Assembly (NCBI RefSeq): GCF_014874095.1
Contig: NZ_JADBEB010000001.1
Coordinates: 1,488,001-1,552,000, forward strand
Source: Plantactinospora soyae
GTDB lineage: Bacteria; Actinomycetota; Actinomycetes; Mycobacteriales; Micromonosporaceae
Direction of reading: 5' to 3'
DNA: 64,000 nucleotides
The position numbers and the translations under genes are program-made. The notes beneath the pieces were generated by a model that had not been told where the DNA came from, ran no database searches, and saw nothing but the letters and a program-made list of their open reading frames with translations. Of this stretch, positions 9,175-18,127 are shown one piece after another (position 1 is the stretch's first letter; each line of letters starts with the position of its first letter).

Positions 9175-11016
9175 GTGACTTCTCCGACCGACCAGCGGAC
9201 CGACGACGCGTTGGGAGTGCTGCGCCGGGTCTTCGGCTACGACACCTTCCGGGACAACCAGCGGGAGATCATCGACCAGGTCGTCGGTGGCGGCGACGCG
9301 CTGGTGCTGATGCCGACCGGTGGCGGCAAGTCGCTCTGCTACCAGATCCCCGCGCTCGTCCGGGACGGGGTCGCGGTCGTCATCTCGCCCCTCATCGCGC
9401 TGATGCAGGACCAGGTCGACGCCCTGACGACCCTCGGCGTACGGGCCGGGTTCCTCAACTCGACGCAGGACTTCGAGGCCCGTCGGCTGGTCGAGTCGGC
9501 CTTCGTCGCCGGCGAACTCGACCTGCTCTACCTCGCCCCGGAGGCGCTGCGGACCGAGTCCGTGCTCCGGCTGCTCGACCGGGGCAAAATCGCGCTGTTC
9601 GCGATCGACGAGGCGCACTGCGTCGCGCAGTGGGGCCACGACTTCCGGCCCGACTACCTGGCGCTGTCGTTGCTGCACGAGCGGTGGCCGGCCGTACCCC
9701 GGATCGCGCTGACCGCCACGGCGACCCCGGCGACCCATGCCGAGATCGCCGCCCGGCTGAACCTCGGGGACGCCCGGCACTTCGTGGCCAGCTTCGACCG
9801 GCCCAACATCCAGTACCGGATCGTGCCGAAGCGGGAGCCGAAGAAGCAGCTCCTCGACCTGCTCCGGACCGAGCACTCCGGCGACGCCGGGATCGTCTAC
9901 TGCCTGTCCCGGGCGTCGGTCGACAGGACCGCCGAGTTCCTGGTGCAGAACGGGATCCCAGCGCTGCCGTACCACGCCGGACTCGACTCGGGCACCCGCG
10001 CGGCCAACCAGCACCGGTTCCTGCGCGAGGACGGTCTGGTGATGGTCGCGACGATCGCCTTCGGGATGGGGATCGACAAACCCGACGTACGGTTCGTCGC
10101 CCATCTCGACCTGCCGAAGTCGATCGAGGGCTACTACCAGGAGACCGGTCGGGCCGGCCGCGACGGTCTGCCGTCCACCGCCTGGCTGGCGTACGGGCTC
10201 CAGGACGTCGTACAGCAGCGCAAGATGATCGACAGCTCGGACGGTGACCGGGCCCGGCGCCGGGTGCTCGCCGCGCACCTCGACGCCATGCTCGCGCTCT
10301 GTGAGACGGTGCAGTGCCGGCGGGTGCAACTGCTCGGGTACTTCGGTCAGCAGAGCGCCGGCTGCGGCAACTGTGACACCTGCCTGACCCCGCCGGAGTC
10401 CTGGGACGGAACCGTGGCGGCGCAGAAACTCCTCTCCACCGTGCTGCGCCTGCACCGCGAACGCGACCAGAAGTTCGGAGCCGGTCAGTCCATCGACATC
10501 CTGCTCGGCCGCAAGACGGAGAAGGTCGCCCAGCACCGCCACGACACGCTCAGCGTCTTCGGCATCGGCACCGAACTGACCGAGTCCGAGTGGCGCGGCG
10601 TGGTCCGGCAACTGCTCGCGCAGGGACTGCTCGCGGTCGAGGGCGACTACGGCACGCTGAGCCTCACCGAATCGAGCGGGGACGTACTCGGCAAGCGGCG
10701 TGAGGTGACGATGCGGCGGGAGGCGCCCCGGGCGGCGGGCGGCTCCCGGACGTCGAAGCCGCGCACCGCCGGGTCCGCCGTCGTCGTCGAGCTGTCCCCG
10801 GAGGCCGAGCCGGTGTTCGAGCGGCTGCGGACCTGGCGCGCCGCGACCGCCAAGGAACAGGGCGTTCCGGCGTACGTCATCTTCCACGACGCGACCCTGC
10901 GCCAGATCGCGGCCGAGCCTCCGGCGACGCTGACCGACCTCGCCCGGGTCAACGGCGTCGGGGAGAACAAGCTCGCCAAGTACGGCCAGCAGATCCTGGA
11001 CACACTCGCGGTGTGA
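9175..11016 (+). CDS. recQ: ATP-dependent DNA helicase RecQ
   Basis: A 613-residue 3'-5' DNA helicase of recombination and repair. Order of parts: helicase core with FRDNQREII, Walker A PTGGGKS (residues 47-53), DEAH beginning at residue 145 and the conserved [12 protein letters not shown]; second RecA-like domain with [20 protein letters not shown] and [10 protein letters not shown]; zinc-binding Cys cluster (C-x5-C ... CGNCDTC); RQC winged helix; C-terminal HRDC-like domain ending in [19 protein letters not shown]. The length is typical for RecQ. GTG 9175 is the only start that keeps the full N-terminus. Confidence 0.95.
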   Translation: MTSPTDQRTDDALGVLRRVFGYDTFRDNQREIIDQVVGGGDALVLMPTGGGKSLCYQIPALVRDGVAVVISPLIALMQDQVDALTTLGVRAGFLNSTQDFEARRLVESAFVAGELDLLYLAPEALRTESVLRLLDRGKIALFAIDEAHCVAQWGHDFRPDYLALSLLHERWPAVPRIALTATATPATHAEIAARLNLGDARHFVASFDRPNIQYRIVPKREPKKQLLDLLRTEHSGDAGIVYCLSRASVDRTAEFLVQNGIPALPYHAGLDSGTRAANQHRFLREDGLVMVATIAFGMGIDKPDVRFVAHLDLPKSIEGYYQETGRAGRDGLPSTAWLAYGLQDVVQQRKMIDSSDGDRARRRVLAAHLDAMLALCETVQCRRVQLLGYFGQQSAGCGNCDTCLTPPESWDGTVAAQKLLSTVLRLHRERDQKFGAGQSIDILLGRKTEKVAQHRHDTLSVFGIGTELTESEWRGVVRQLLAQGLLAVEGDYGTLSLTESSGDVLGKRREVTMRREAPRAAGGSRTSKPRTAGSAVVVELSPEAEPVFERLRTWRAATAKEQGVPAYVIFHDATLRQIAAEPPATLTDLARVNGVGENKLAKYGQQILDTLAV

Positions 11017-11141
11017 CGCCGGTCCGGCCGGCATCGCGAGGCTCCGCTTCCACCTGGTCGTTTCGGATTCGTCGGTAAGAACCCGGCTGCTCCACGCACT
11101 ACTCGTGACGGCGTACCTTCCCGCACGAGGAGCTGGAGCCT

Positions 11142-11687
11142 GTGACAGATGCCGATGCAAGCCGGCGCTTCACCGCGATCTACGACGCGCACCACCGGCA
11201 GGTGTACGCGTACGCGGTGAGCCGCGCCGGACGTGAACACGCCGACGACGTGGTGGGTGACACCTTCCTCGTCGCCTGGCGCCGGCTGGACGAGATACCG
11301 GCGACACCACTGCCGTGGCTGCTCGGCGTCGCCCGGAACGTGGGGCGTGAGCGGTACCGCGACGAGGTCCGGCAGTCAGCCCTTGCCACCGAGCTGCGGG
11401 CCTGGGTCCGGGAGGCGGACGAGGACGTGGCCGAGGGCGTCGCCGACCGGGCGGCGGTACTCGTCGCGCTTGCGCGGCTCACCGAGGACGACCGGGAGTT
11501 GCTGACCCTGACGGCCTGGCACGGGCTCTCCGCCCGGGATGCCGCGCGGGTCGTCGGCTGCTCGACGGCAACGTTCTTCGTCCGACTGCACCGGGCCAGG
11601 AAACGGCTGCGGGAGGGCATGAGCGATGCCCAGCAGGTCGACCGTCAACCCGCCAGGACCACTCTCGCCGAGGAGTACAGCCGATGA
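11142..11687 (+). CDS. ECF-type RNA polymerase sigma factor
   Basis: A 181-residue extracytoplasmic-function sigma factor. Region 2 is visible as FTAIYDAHHRQVYAYAVSR...DDVVGDTFLVAWRRLDEIP followed by PWLLGVARNVGRERYR; region 4 as VLVALARLTEDDRELLTLTAWHGLSARDAARVVGCSTATFFVRLHRARKRL. Start GTG 11142 has GAGGAGCTGGAGC just upstream. The stop overlaps the ATG of the next gene (ATGA), whose product has one transmembrane helix and is likely its membrane-anchored partner or anti-sigma. Confidence 0.92.
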   Translation: MTDADASRRFTAIYDAHHRQVYAYAVSRAGREHADDVVGDTFLVAWRRLDEIPATPLPWLLGVARNVGRERYRDEVRQSALATELRAWVREADEDVAEGVADRAAVLVALARLTEDDRELLTLTAWHGLSARDAARVVGCSTATFFVRLHRARKRLREGMSDAQQVDRQPARTTLAEEYSR

Positions 11688-12808
11688 GCAACCGACCCGA
11701 TGTGATGAAGCTGCTGGCCGAAGCCCGACCCCGCCGCCTCGACCCCGAACCGGGCAGCCGGATCGACCCGATGACGATCACCACGTATCCGCGTTCGGGC
11801 GCGGGTCGCCGGCGGGCCGTGCCGCGCCGCCGTCTCGTCCTGGCCGGCGCGCTGCCGATGGCGGCCGCGCTGACGGTCGGCGCGCTCGTGCTGACCAGCG
11901 GGGGCGGCGCCGCGCCCGACCGCCCCGTTCCCGGCGCGACCGGACCGTCGGCCGCCGCGCCGGCCGAGCCACGGTCGGCGCGGGAACTGCTGTTGGTCGC
12001 CGCCGAGCGGACCGGCACGGAGAAGTCGGATGCCGGACGCTACTTCGTCCGCAGTCAGGAGCACGGCGAGCGCAAGGAGGTCGACTCGGCGAAGGGCCGG
12101 TACGGCGTCGCGGTGCGCTCGCGCATCGAGCGGTGGCAGGCCACCCGTCCCGGTGACCAGAGTGTCGATCTCTTCCAGAGCATCGGGTTCGTTCCAATCA
12201 CCCCGGCCGACGAGGCCGCCTGGAAGGCCGCCGGTTCGCCCACCCGGTGGACCGAGCCCGCGCCAGCTGGACACGCCGACATCGTCCACCACGCGACGGC
12301 CGGGCCCAGGTCGGTTCAGGTGATCCCCGCCGGCCGCGACCTGCACCTCGCCGGCCAGCCGGTCAGCGCCGCCGAGCTGGCGGCCCTGCCGGCCGACCCG
12401 GCGGCGCTGAAGGCGGCGCTGACCACCCGGTACCGCCGCAGCGGCGGCACCGAAGACCTCCGGCAGGCCCTGTTCTTCGCCGGCCGGGACCTCGTGGCCG
12501 GGCTGCCCGCCCCGTCCCGGGTACGCGCCGCCGCCTACCGCATGCTCGCCGACCTGGATGGGGTCGACTTCCTCGGCCGGGTGACCGACCGGGAGGGACG
12601 GTCCGGCATGGCGGTCGCCCACACCCGTCGGGGCGACTCCGTGTGGGGCCAGACGCGGCTGATCATCGATCCGCAGACCGGGCAGGCCCTCGCGGAGGAG
12701 AGCTGGAACCTTGGCACCGGCCGGAAGGCAGCAGCCAGCGGAACGCTGATGGGATGGACGCTGCTGCTGCGCGCCGGTTACACCGACGAGACCCCGCCGA
12801 GCAGCTAG
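11684..12808 (+). CDS. Membrane-anchored partner of an ECF sigma factor (CU044_5270-like)
   Basis: A 374-residue protein whose layout is a basic cytoplasmic N-terminus of about 47 residues, one transmembrane helix (RLVLAGALPMAAALTVGALVL) and an extracytoplasmic domain of about 300 residues. The extracellular part resembles actinobacterial CU044_5270-family proteins encoded with ECF sigma factors: a stretch with RELLLVAAERTG near the start, and a C-terminal RMLADLDGVDFLGRVTDREG plus IIDPQTGQALAEESWNL. Overlap with the sigma gene by ATGA supports a sensing or anti-sigma role, which is inference. No zinc-finger anti-sigma motif is seen. Confidence 0.78.
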   Translation: MSNRPDVMKLLAEARPRRLDPEPGSRIDPMTITTYPRSGAGRRRAVPRRRLVLAGALPMAAALTVGALVLTSGGGAAPDRPVPGATGPSAAAPAEPRSARELLLVAAERTGTEKSDAGRYFVRSQEHGERKEVDSAKGRYGVAVRSRIERWQATRPGDQSVDLFQSIGFVPITPADEAAWKAAGSPTRWTEPAPAGHADIVHHATAGPRSVQVIPAGRDLHLAGQPVSAAELAALPADPAALKAALTTRYRRSGGTEDLRQALFFAGRDLVAGLPAPSRVRAAAYRMLADLDGVDFLGRVTDREGRSGMAVAHTRRGDSVWGQTRLIIDPQTGQALAEESWNLGTGRKAAASGTLMGWTLLLRAGYTDETPPSS

Positions 12809-12827
12809 ACCGATCACACCAAGGACG

Positions 12828-12859
12828 GTTGCGGGCCGGGCGGACGCTCGGCCCGCAAC
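12828..12859. terminator. Bidirectional hairpin between convergent genes
   Basis: A perfect 11-bp stem (GTTGCGGGCCG at 12828-12838 with its complement at 12849-12859) and a 10-base loop, placed between the plus-strand sigma operon and the minus-strand oxidoreductase gene. It can serve both directions. Confidence 0.75.
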
Positions 12860-12861
12860 GC

Positions 12862-13344
12862 CTACCGCCGGTCGCCGATGTTCACCGTCATCCGGGAGTC
12901 AGCGCCCCGGCCGTAGCGGGGATCGCTGCCCCTGACGAGTACGGAGTGCTCGGTGACGGTCGCGTGGTAGAGGCGGAACTGCCCCGGTGCCCGCAGCTCG
13001 TCGACGCCGATGCGCTTCGGCTCGGGCAGCCGGCTGTTGAAGAGGACGGCGAGCCGGTCGACGTCCTCGTCCGGTACCTCGGTCGCGCTGGCCCTCAGGT
13101 AGACGGCTTCGGCGCCACCGATGGGCGAGTGGGTGTCGTAGATCGCGATGCTGATCTCGGGGCGTACGGCGATGTTGCGGGAGTGCTGGGTGTCGGGTGA
13201 GGACACCCAGTAGAAGTCGGTGTAGCCGTCCGGGGTGTAGAAGACGGGGCTGACCCATGGGGTGCCAGCGGGGTCGGCGGTGCCGAGGGCGAGATAGTTG
13301 TTGGCGTCGATCACATCTCGGGCGATCTCGGCGAGTTCAGGCAT
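12862..13344 (-). CDS. Pyridoxamine 5'-phosphate oxidase family protein
   Basis: A 160-residue split-barrel flavin/F420-type oxidoreductase candidate. Early residues NYLALGTADPAGTPWVSPVFYTPDG and DFYWVSSPDTQHSRNIAVRPEISIAIYDT match the PNPOx-like barrel and its cofactor-phosphate edge. The actual substrate and cofactor (FMN or F420) cannot be told from the sequence. The ATG at 13344 lies inside the end of a 37-codon frame upstream, hinting that this is the last gene of a former small operon. Confidence 0.82.
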   Translation of the reverse strand: MPELAEIARDVIDANNYLALGTADPAGTPWVSPVFYTPDGYTDFYWVSSPDTQHSRNIAVRPEISIAIYDTHSPIGGAEAVYLRASATEVPDEDVDRLAVLFNSRLPEPKRIGVDELRAPGQFRLYHATVTEHSVLVRGSDPRYGRGADSRMTVNIGDRR

Positions 13345-13450
13345 TCTCGCCGCCGTTGAGCACGCGGTAGGTCAGGTGCTCGGCGGTGGCGGTACGGATC
13401 GAGTCGGTCAGTTCCAGCCGGGCGGTGATGGTGGTGGGCCTGGGGCTCAT
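13337..13450 (-). CDS. Small hypothetical protein (37 aa)
   Basis: A short frame beginning with ATG (13450) that overlaps the stop of an upstream MerR-like fragment (ATGA) and whose stop lies 8 bases inside the oxidoreductase gene. The product (MSPRPTTITARLEL... ending YRVLNGGENA) is not recognised. The tight overlaps on both sides argue that it is translated rather than accidental, but it could equally be a leftover of a larger deleted gene. Confidence 0.4.
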   Translation of the reverse strand: MSPRPTTITARLELTDSIRTATAEHLTYRVLNGGENA

Positions 13451-13552
13451 CTTCCCTGCTCTTTCATCCTGTCGAGGACGGCGTCGAGCCGGCGGTGGCG
13501 CTGCTCGACGGCCAGCCGACGGTCCTGCCGTGCGGTGGCCAGCAGCGGGGCA
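13447..13552 (-). pseudogene. C-terminal remnant of a MerR-like regulator
   Basis: The open frame ending in LDAVLDRMKEQGR at 13447 has the charged coiled-coil style typical of the C-terminus of MerR-type regulators (PLLATARQDRRLAVEQRHRRL). It has no N-terminal helix-turn-helix: the response-regulator gene occupies the adjoining sequence. This looks like a gene truncated when the neighbouring two-component/ABC block arrived, or by deletion. Confidence 0.4.
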
Positions 13553-14173
13553 TCAGGTGAGCAGGCGACGGCGGTAGCCCTCGGCCACCGCCGAGGCCCG
13601 ATCACGAGCGCCGAGTTTGTCGTAGATGTGTTGCAGATGGGTCTTGATGCTCGCTTCGCCGATGAACAACGCTGTAGCGGCCTCTCGATTCGAACTGCCG
13701 TTCGCGACCAATTGCAGCACCTCCTTCTCTCGATCGGTCAGTGTGCCGGCGCTGGGCCTCCGAACCTGCTCCATGAGGTGCTGCGTCACCGACGGCGCGA
13801 GCACCGACTCTCCACGCGCGGCTGCACGGACGGCTCGCATCAGTTCGTCGGGCAGCGCATCCTTCAGGAGATAACCGATCGCACCCGCCTCGATCGCCGG
13901 CAGGACGTCGCTCTCGCTGTCGAAGGTGGTCAGGATCAGCACCCGGGCACTCGGGGCCCGTTCGCGCAGGGCCGCGGTCGCGGCGACGCCGTCCATCCCG
14001 GGCATCCGAAGGTCCATGAGTACGACATCCGCTGCCAGTACCTCCGCACGCTCGATGCCCTCGGCGCCGTCACCGGCCTCGCCGACCACGACGATGTCCT
14101 CGACGCCCGCAAAGGTGTCGCGAAGGCCGCCCCTCACGATCGGATGGTCGTCGACGATCAATAGTCGAATCAT
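13553..14173 (-). CDS. NarL/LuxR-type response regulator
   Basis: A 206-residue DNA-binding response regulator. The receiver domain has the acidic pair DD at residues 8-9, the phospho-acceptor Asp54 (VVLMDLRMPGMDG), the conserved Thr in ILTTFD and Lys in YLLKDA. A LuxR helix-turn-helix follows (LTDREKEVLQLVANGSSNREAATALFIGEASIKTHLQHIYDKLGARDRASAV). Its ATG overlaps the stop of the upstream sensor kinase gene. It should control the ABC-2 exporter encoded in the same operon, as in LiaR/VraR- or DesR-like systems. GC is lower than in the neighbourhood. Confidence 0.92.
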   Translation of the reverse strand: MIRLLIVDDHPIVRGGLRDTFAGVEDIVVVGEAGDGAEGIERAEVLAADVVLMDLRMPGMDGVAATAALRERAPSARVLILTTFDSESDVLPAIEAGAIGYLLKDALPDELMRAVRAAARGESVLAPSVTQHLMEQVRRPSAGTLTDREKEVLQLVANGSSNREAATALFIGEASIKTHLQHIYDKLGARDRASAVAEGYRRRLLT

Positions 14174-15516
14174 CGGTCGGTCTCCTCCTTCGCTCTCGCA
14201 CCCCCGGGAGTGATCGCCGGAACGCGCGCACTGACGGATGTCCCTTCACCCGGTGCGCTCTGCACCTCTACGTGACCGCCGACGCCTCTGATGCGCTGGC
14301 GCATGCTCGTCAGGCCGAAGCCGGTGCCGACCCCTTTCGCGAACCCGCGGCCATCATCCCGCACGTCCAACAGCACTTCGATGCCCGTGTACGACAGCGT
14401 GACACCGACGCGCGAGGCCTCCGCGTGCTTCGCCACGTTGGTCAACGATTCCTGCGCGACCCGGAAGAGCGACACCTCGATCGCCGGGCTCAGTGGCTCT
14501 CGGGCGCCGGTGACCTCCACCTGCGCTCTGATCCCCTCGTCCTGCGACCATCGCTCGGTCAGCGTGCGGAGCGCGTCGGGAAGGTGCGCTCTGGCGAGTT
14601 CCTGGGGAGCGAGCGCCCGCACCGACCGTCTGGCCTCGGTCAGGCTGCTGCGCGCGAGCCGAAGTGCACGCGCAACGTGCTCTTCGGTCTCGCCCTGCAC
14701 CGTCGCGGAACGCTCCGCGGCCTGGAGTTGCGTGATGATGCCGGCGAGACCCTGGGCCAGGGTGTCGTGGATTTCGCCGGCCATCCGCTGCCGTTCGTCC
14801 TGGGCTCCGGATTCCCGGGCCTGGGCGACCAGTTGGGCATGGAGCCCGGCGTTCTCGTGCAGTGCCGCCTCGAGTCGCTCGACGAGCTTCTCCCGCTTGC
14901 GTTCTTCCGGTTCGCTTCGCGCCGTGAGCAGGATTCCCACCCCGATCGCCGCGGTCTGCACGGCGACGATCAGGATGAACTCCGCGAGCGTCTCTGGGGT
15001 CGGGTTCGCCCACACTCGCATCGGCGAGCCGTTGAGGGCCACGGAGGTGGCCAGGACTCCGAGCACCCCCACCGGCCATGGCTTGAGCAGGTACGCGTGG
15101 AAGAAGCCCGCGATGGTGAAGACGAGGAAAATGTCGGAGTACGTCATGAGGGTGACGCACAGTGCCAGCAGTCCGACGAAGTAGATGGCGTTCGGCCCGG
15201 GCCGGAGCGTCCTCCTTTTGATCGGCAGTGTGTGCCCGAACAGCACCCACAGCGCCGAGACCGTGACCAGTCCGAGGACGGACGTGCCCTCGGGCCAGAA
15301 GCGTTCACCGGAGGCCGGAAGCACCCACGAGAAGTAGATCGCCGTCGAGATCGTCAGCAGCAGCCACGGTGTGAACAGCTGTAGCAGGTCCCAGACCCGC
15401 AGTTGCTCCTCTTTCCAGGCCAACCGGGAGCGATTCGCGATCTCTGCTTCTTCCGCGATGGCGGATTCGTGGGTACTGGAGCCCGGGCGCTCACCGGGCC
15501 CGGCATCTCGGCTCAT
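14170..15516 (-). CDS. NarL-family sensor histidine kinase
   Basis: A 448-residue membrane kinase partnered with the adjacent response regulator. An N-terminal cytoplasmic segment is followed by about six transmembrane helices in residues 45-200, a charged coiled coil (residues 205-240), then a HisKA_3 dimerisation domain with the phospho-accepting His250 (GEIHDTLAQGLAGI) and an HATPase domain (NVAKHAEAS...DDGRGF...GFGLTSMRQRI). Start ATG 15516 lies just inside the exporter operon, 6 bases after the permease stop. The signal is unknown; such kinases often sense membrane stress. Confidence 0.92.
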   Translation of the reverse strand: MSRDAGPGERPGSSTHESAIAEEAEIANRSRLAWKEEQLRVWDLLQLFTPWLLLTISTAIYFSWVLPASGERFWPEGTSVLGLVTVSALWVLFGHTLPIKRRTLRPGPNAIYFVGLLALCVTLMTYSDIFLVFTIAGFFHAYLLKPWPVGVLGVLATSVALNGSPMRVWANPTPETLAEFILIVAVQTAAIGVGILLTARSEPEERKREKLVERLEAALHENAGLHAQLVAQARESGAQDERQRMAGEIHDTLAQGLAGIITQLQAAERSATVQGETEEHVARALRLARSSLTEARRSVRALAPQELARAHLPDALRTLTERWSQDEGIRAQVEVTGAREPLSPAIEVSLFRVAQESLTNVAKHAEASRVGVTLSYTGIEVLLDVRDDGRGFAKGVGTGFGLTSMRQRIRGVGGHVEVQSAPGEGTSVSARVPAITPGGARAKEETDR

Positions 15517-15522
15517 CGTCCC

Positions 15523-16287
15523 CTACTCCCAGCGGAAGAGCTTCGCGGCGACCGCGCTCGCGATCACTGCGATACCCGCCATTATGGCAATCTGCAGCCA
15601 GAAGGGCTGCCCACCGGCGGTGGCGGTGATCTCGCCCGCTTCGGCGGACCACGCCGCGGTGAGAGCCTGCAGCCCGGGCGGTATGAACTCGCCGACCTCG
15701 CGCAGCAAGTCGGGCATGAGGACACGGGGCAGGAAGGCCCCGCCGAAGAACATCAGCGCAACGAACAGGAGGGTGCCGATCTGGTTCGCGGCACCGCTCG
15801 TGCGGACCACCGCCGCGGAGATCATGCCGAGCCCGAGCAGTGCCGCATAGCCGACGATGAAGGCGACGACGAACTCCAGGGGCCGCGTGGGCGGCGCGAT
15901 GTCCAGCACCGCCCACGCGACGAAGATCATGAGTGCCGCGGAGACGACCACGGAGGCGAACGCGACGATCATCTGCGCGAGCAGGACGCTCCGCGGATGC
16001 GCAGGAGTGGTCGACAGCCTGCGCAGGACGCCGCGCTCACGATACGTCGCGATCACCGCAGGGATGTGCTGCACGGCGATCATCACCATCCCGAACACCA
16101 GTGCGGTCGGCGCCCAGATGTCGATGGACCGGAGCCCGCCGGTTTCCGGCGACGACTCTCTGAGTGCCGGGATGGCGCCCAGCCCGAGCAGGAGTCCCGC
16201 CGGGAACAGCACACCGAAGCTGACGGTGGCAGAGTCTCGGAGGAGGAGTTTCGTCTCGACCTTGATCATGTTCGCAAGAGCAGGCAT
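15523..16287 (-). CDS. ABC-2 type transporter permease
   Basis: A 254-residue membrane protein with about six helices and the ABC-2 pattern IPAVIATYRERGVLRRLSTTPAHP between helices two and three, and the Gly/Phe-rich segment FVALMFFGGAFLPRVLMPDLLREVGEFIPP before the last helices. It starts 3 bases after the ATPase stop, so the two form one exporter. Substrate unknown; by analogy with exporters encoded next to NarL-type kinases, an antimicrobial or lipid is possible. Confidence 0.9.
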   Translation of the reverse strand: MPALANMIKVETKLLLRDSATVSFGVLFPAGLLLGLGAIPALRESSPETGGLRSIDIWAPTALVFGMVMIAVQHIPAVIATYRERGVLRRLSTTPAHPRSVLLAQMIVAFASVVVSAALMIFVAWAVLDIAPPTRPLEFVVAFIVGYAALLGLGMISAAVVRTSGAANQIGTLLFVALMFFGGAFLPRVLMPDLLREVGEFIPPGLQALTAAWSAEAGEITATAGGQPFWLQIAIMAGIAVIASAVAAKLFRWE

Positions 16288-16290
16288 GGG

Positions 16291-17223
16291 TCAGCCTTCC
16301 TTCTGGAGGAGTTCTGGGGATTGCGGGGCGCGGCCCGTAAAGGCCACGAACGCGTCATCGAGGTTGCGCTGGTCGACGCGGAGGTCTTCCGCCACGACCT
16401 GCGCCCTGGCGAGAGCCCCTGCGACGCTGCTCAGAAGCTGTCCGCTGCCGGTGACCCGCCAGCGGCCCTCGGTGATCTCGACATCGGTCACGTCGCGAAG
16501 CTCTGTCAGGACACTCCTGTCGAGCGGCTGCCGTACCCGGAACCGGACCTGCTGCACCGCGCTCGCCTGCGCAATCAGCCCTGCCGGCGTATCCACTGCG
16601 GCAACCCGGCCACCATCGATGACGGCGATCCGGTCGCACAGGCGCTCCGCTTCATCCATGAAGTGCGTGACCAGGAGGATCGTGACGCCCGTGTCACGAA
16701 CCCGCTCAATGAGGCTCCAGGTGTCCCGCCTCGCCTGCGGGTCCAGTCCCGTCGTGAGCTCGTCGAGAATCGCGACCTTCGGGTCGCCGACCAGAGCGAG
16801 CGCGATCGAGAGCCGCTGCTTCTGTCCGCCTGAGAGAGCCTTGTACCGCGTGTTGCGCTTCTTGGTGAGATCCAGGAGCTCCATGAGCTCGCGCCAATCG
16901 GCGGGTTCCCGGTAGAAGGAGCTGTAGAGCTCGAGCGCTTCGGCGACCTTGATCGCGTCCGGGAAGCTGCTCTCCTGCAGTTGCACGCCGAGTCGCTCAC
17001 GCACCTCCGCGCGATTCTTCTTCGGGTCGAATCCCAGTACGGAGATCGAGCCCGAGTCGGGCGTTCGCAGGCCGGCGATGCTCTCGACGGTTGTCGTCTT
17101 GCCGGCGCCGTTGGGCCCGATGATGCCGAAGATCTCCCCCTCTTCAATGGTGAGAGAGACATCGTCGACGGCAATGTGCTGCCCGTAGCGCTTGTGCAGA
17201 TTTCGTACTTCTATTGCGGTCAT
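16291..17223 (-). CDS. ABC transporter ATP-binding protein
   Basis: A 310-residue ATPase, first gene of the exporter/two-component operon. Walker A is GPNGAGKTT, the Q-loop GVQLQESSFP, signature LSGGQKQRLS, Walker B VAILDELTTGLDPQ and the switch VTHFMDEAERL. Note that the usual DEP of Walker B reads DEL here. A C-terminal regulatory extension follows, ending LLQKEG. It uses more A/T-rich codons than the flanking genes (about 62% GC by hand count over 16861-16920). Confidence 0.92.
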   Translation of the reverse strand: MTAIEVRNLHKRYGQHIAVDDVSLTIEEGEIFGIIGPNGAGKTTTVESIAGLRTPDSGSISVLGFDPKKNRAEVRERLGVQLQESSFPDAIKVAEALELYSSFYREPADWRELMELLDLTKKRNTRYKALSGGQKQRLSIALALVGDPKVAILDELTTGLDPQARRDTWSLIERVRDTGVTILLVTHFMDEAERLCDRIAVIDGGRVAAVDTPAGLIAQASAVQQVRFRVRQPLDRSVLTELRDVTDVEITEGRWRVTGSGQLLSSVAGALARAQVVAEDLRVDQRNLDDAFVAFTGRAPQSPELLQKEG

Positions 17224-17313
17224 GCGGCGAAGTTACGGGCGCACCGCACCCCGCCACGTCGACCGTCGCGTCTGAGCTCGGGTTGATTCGCGCCTCCACC
17301 GTTCGGTGGATCT

Positions 17314-17874
17314 TCAGCACCTTGCGGAGCGCCCGAAGCCCTGTTGGTGAGCCGAGTCGGGCTGGTGGTGGCGACGCCGCCGGTAGTTCGCGGCCAGCGC
17401 CAACACGAGCGGTCCCCACGCCAGCAGCGGCAGATAGTACGGCCACACGTCCCAGCCGGGCGGCGGATGCCCGGTGTCGTCCGGCCCGATCAGCACCGGC
17501 CCCTGGTCGACGACATCGAAGGTCAGGTTGAACACGAGGTACAGGCACAGCGTGATGAGCAGCGAGCCGCCGATCAGCGCCGGTATCGTCGCCGCCCTGA
17601 CCGGTACCGTGCGGCCGCCGAGGCCGGGCACCCAGCCGGGAATCCGCTCGCCCCAACGCTGCACGAGGCCGAGGGTGAGCAGCCCCAGCCCCATCGAGAG
17701 GATCGAGAGCAGCAGGAGGTACCAGCCGCCGTCGGCGAGGGTGAAGCCGTCCCGGAACAGCAGGGTGACGCGCCAAACCGCCGACGGCAGTATGCAGAGC
17801 GGCACGGCGTACGCCGCCCAGACTGCCCAGGCCGGGGCTGCCGTCGAGTGTTGACCCGTAGATGCCTGCCTCAT
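17314..17874 (-). CDS. Hypothetical membrane protein
   Basis: A 186-residue protein with four or five hydrophobic segments (WAVWAAYAVPLCILPSAVW; WYLLLLSILSMGLGLLTLGLV; IPALIGGSLLITLCLYLVF; YYLPLLAWGPLVLALAANY) and a basic C-terminal tail (YRRRRHHQ). Function not recognised. Start ATG 17874 is preferred because upstream extension is Arg/Gly-rich and off-pattern. It lies alone between the two-component block and a secreted protease gene. Confidence 0.7.
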   Translation of the reverse strand: MRQASTGQHSTAAPAWAVWAAYAVPLCILPSAVWRVTLLFRDGFTLADGGWYLLLLSILSMGLGLLTLGLVQRWGERIPGWVPGLGGRTVPVRAATIPALIGGSLLITLCLYLVFNLTFDVVDQGPVLIGPDDTGHPPPGWDVWPYYLPLLAWGPLVLALAANYRRRRHHQPDSAHQQGFGRSARC

Positions 17875-18070
17875 GGTCCCCCCAGTTCTTCGGTCTCGGG
17901 AGTCATGCTCACGGACCTGGGGAAGTCTCACTTCACCCTGCGGAGGCAACCGCATCCCCCGTGCCGGGGAGTGTTGGCGGACGGCAACGCGCAGAGCGGC
18001 GGCTCGGTTCCGTACGACGCGAAGGGCCAGCCCCAGGAAATCTACTTCTGGGGTTGGTCCGGCGACTGAT

Positions 18071-18112
18071 CGTGGCCTCCGGCCACCCCCGACGGGGCAG
18101 CCGGAGACCACG
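18071..18112 (-). terminator. Hairpin after the carboxypeptidase gene
   Basis: Imperfect inverted repeat (CGTGGCCTCCGGC at 18071-18083 against GCCGGAGACCACG at 18100-18112, one mismatch pair) about 15 bases downstream of the stop on the minus strand. No U-tract, as usual in this GC range. Confidence 0.6.
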
Positions 18113-18127
18113 GACGGGCGGAGACGA

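Noticed and set aside
7921-11160. A 1079-codon minus-strand reading frame opposite PAP2 and recQ
   Set aside because: It is antisense to well-supported genes (RecQ with all motifs) and has no recognisable domain; long antisense frames are expected from GC-rich third positions.
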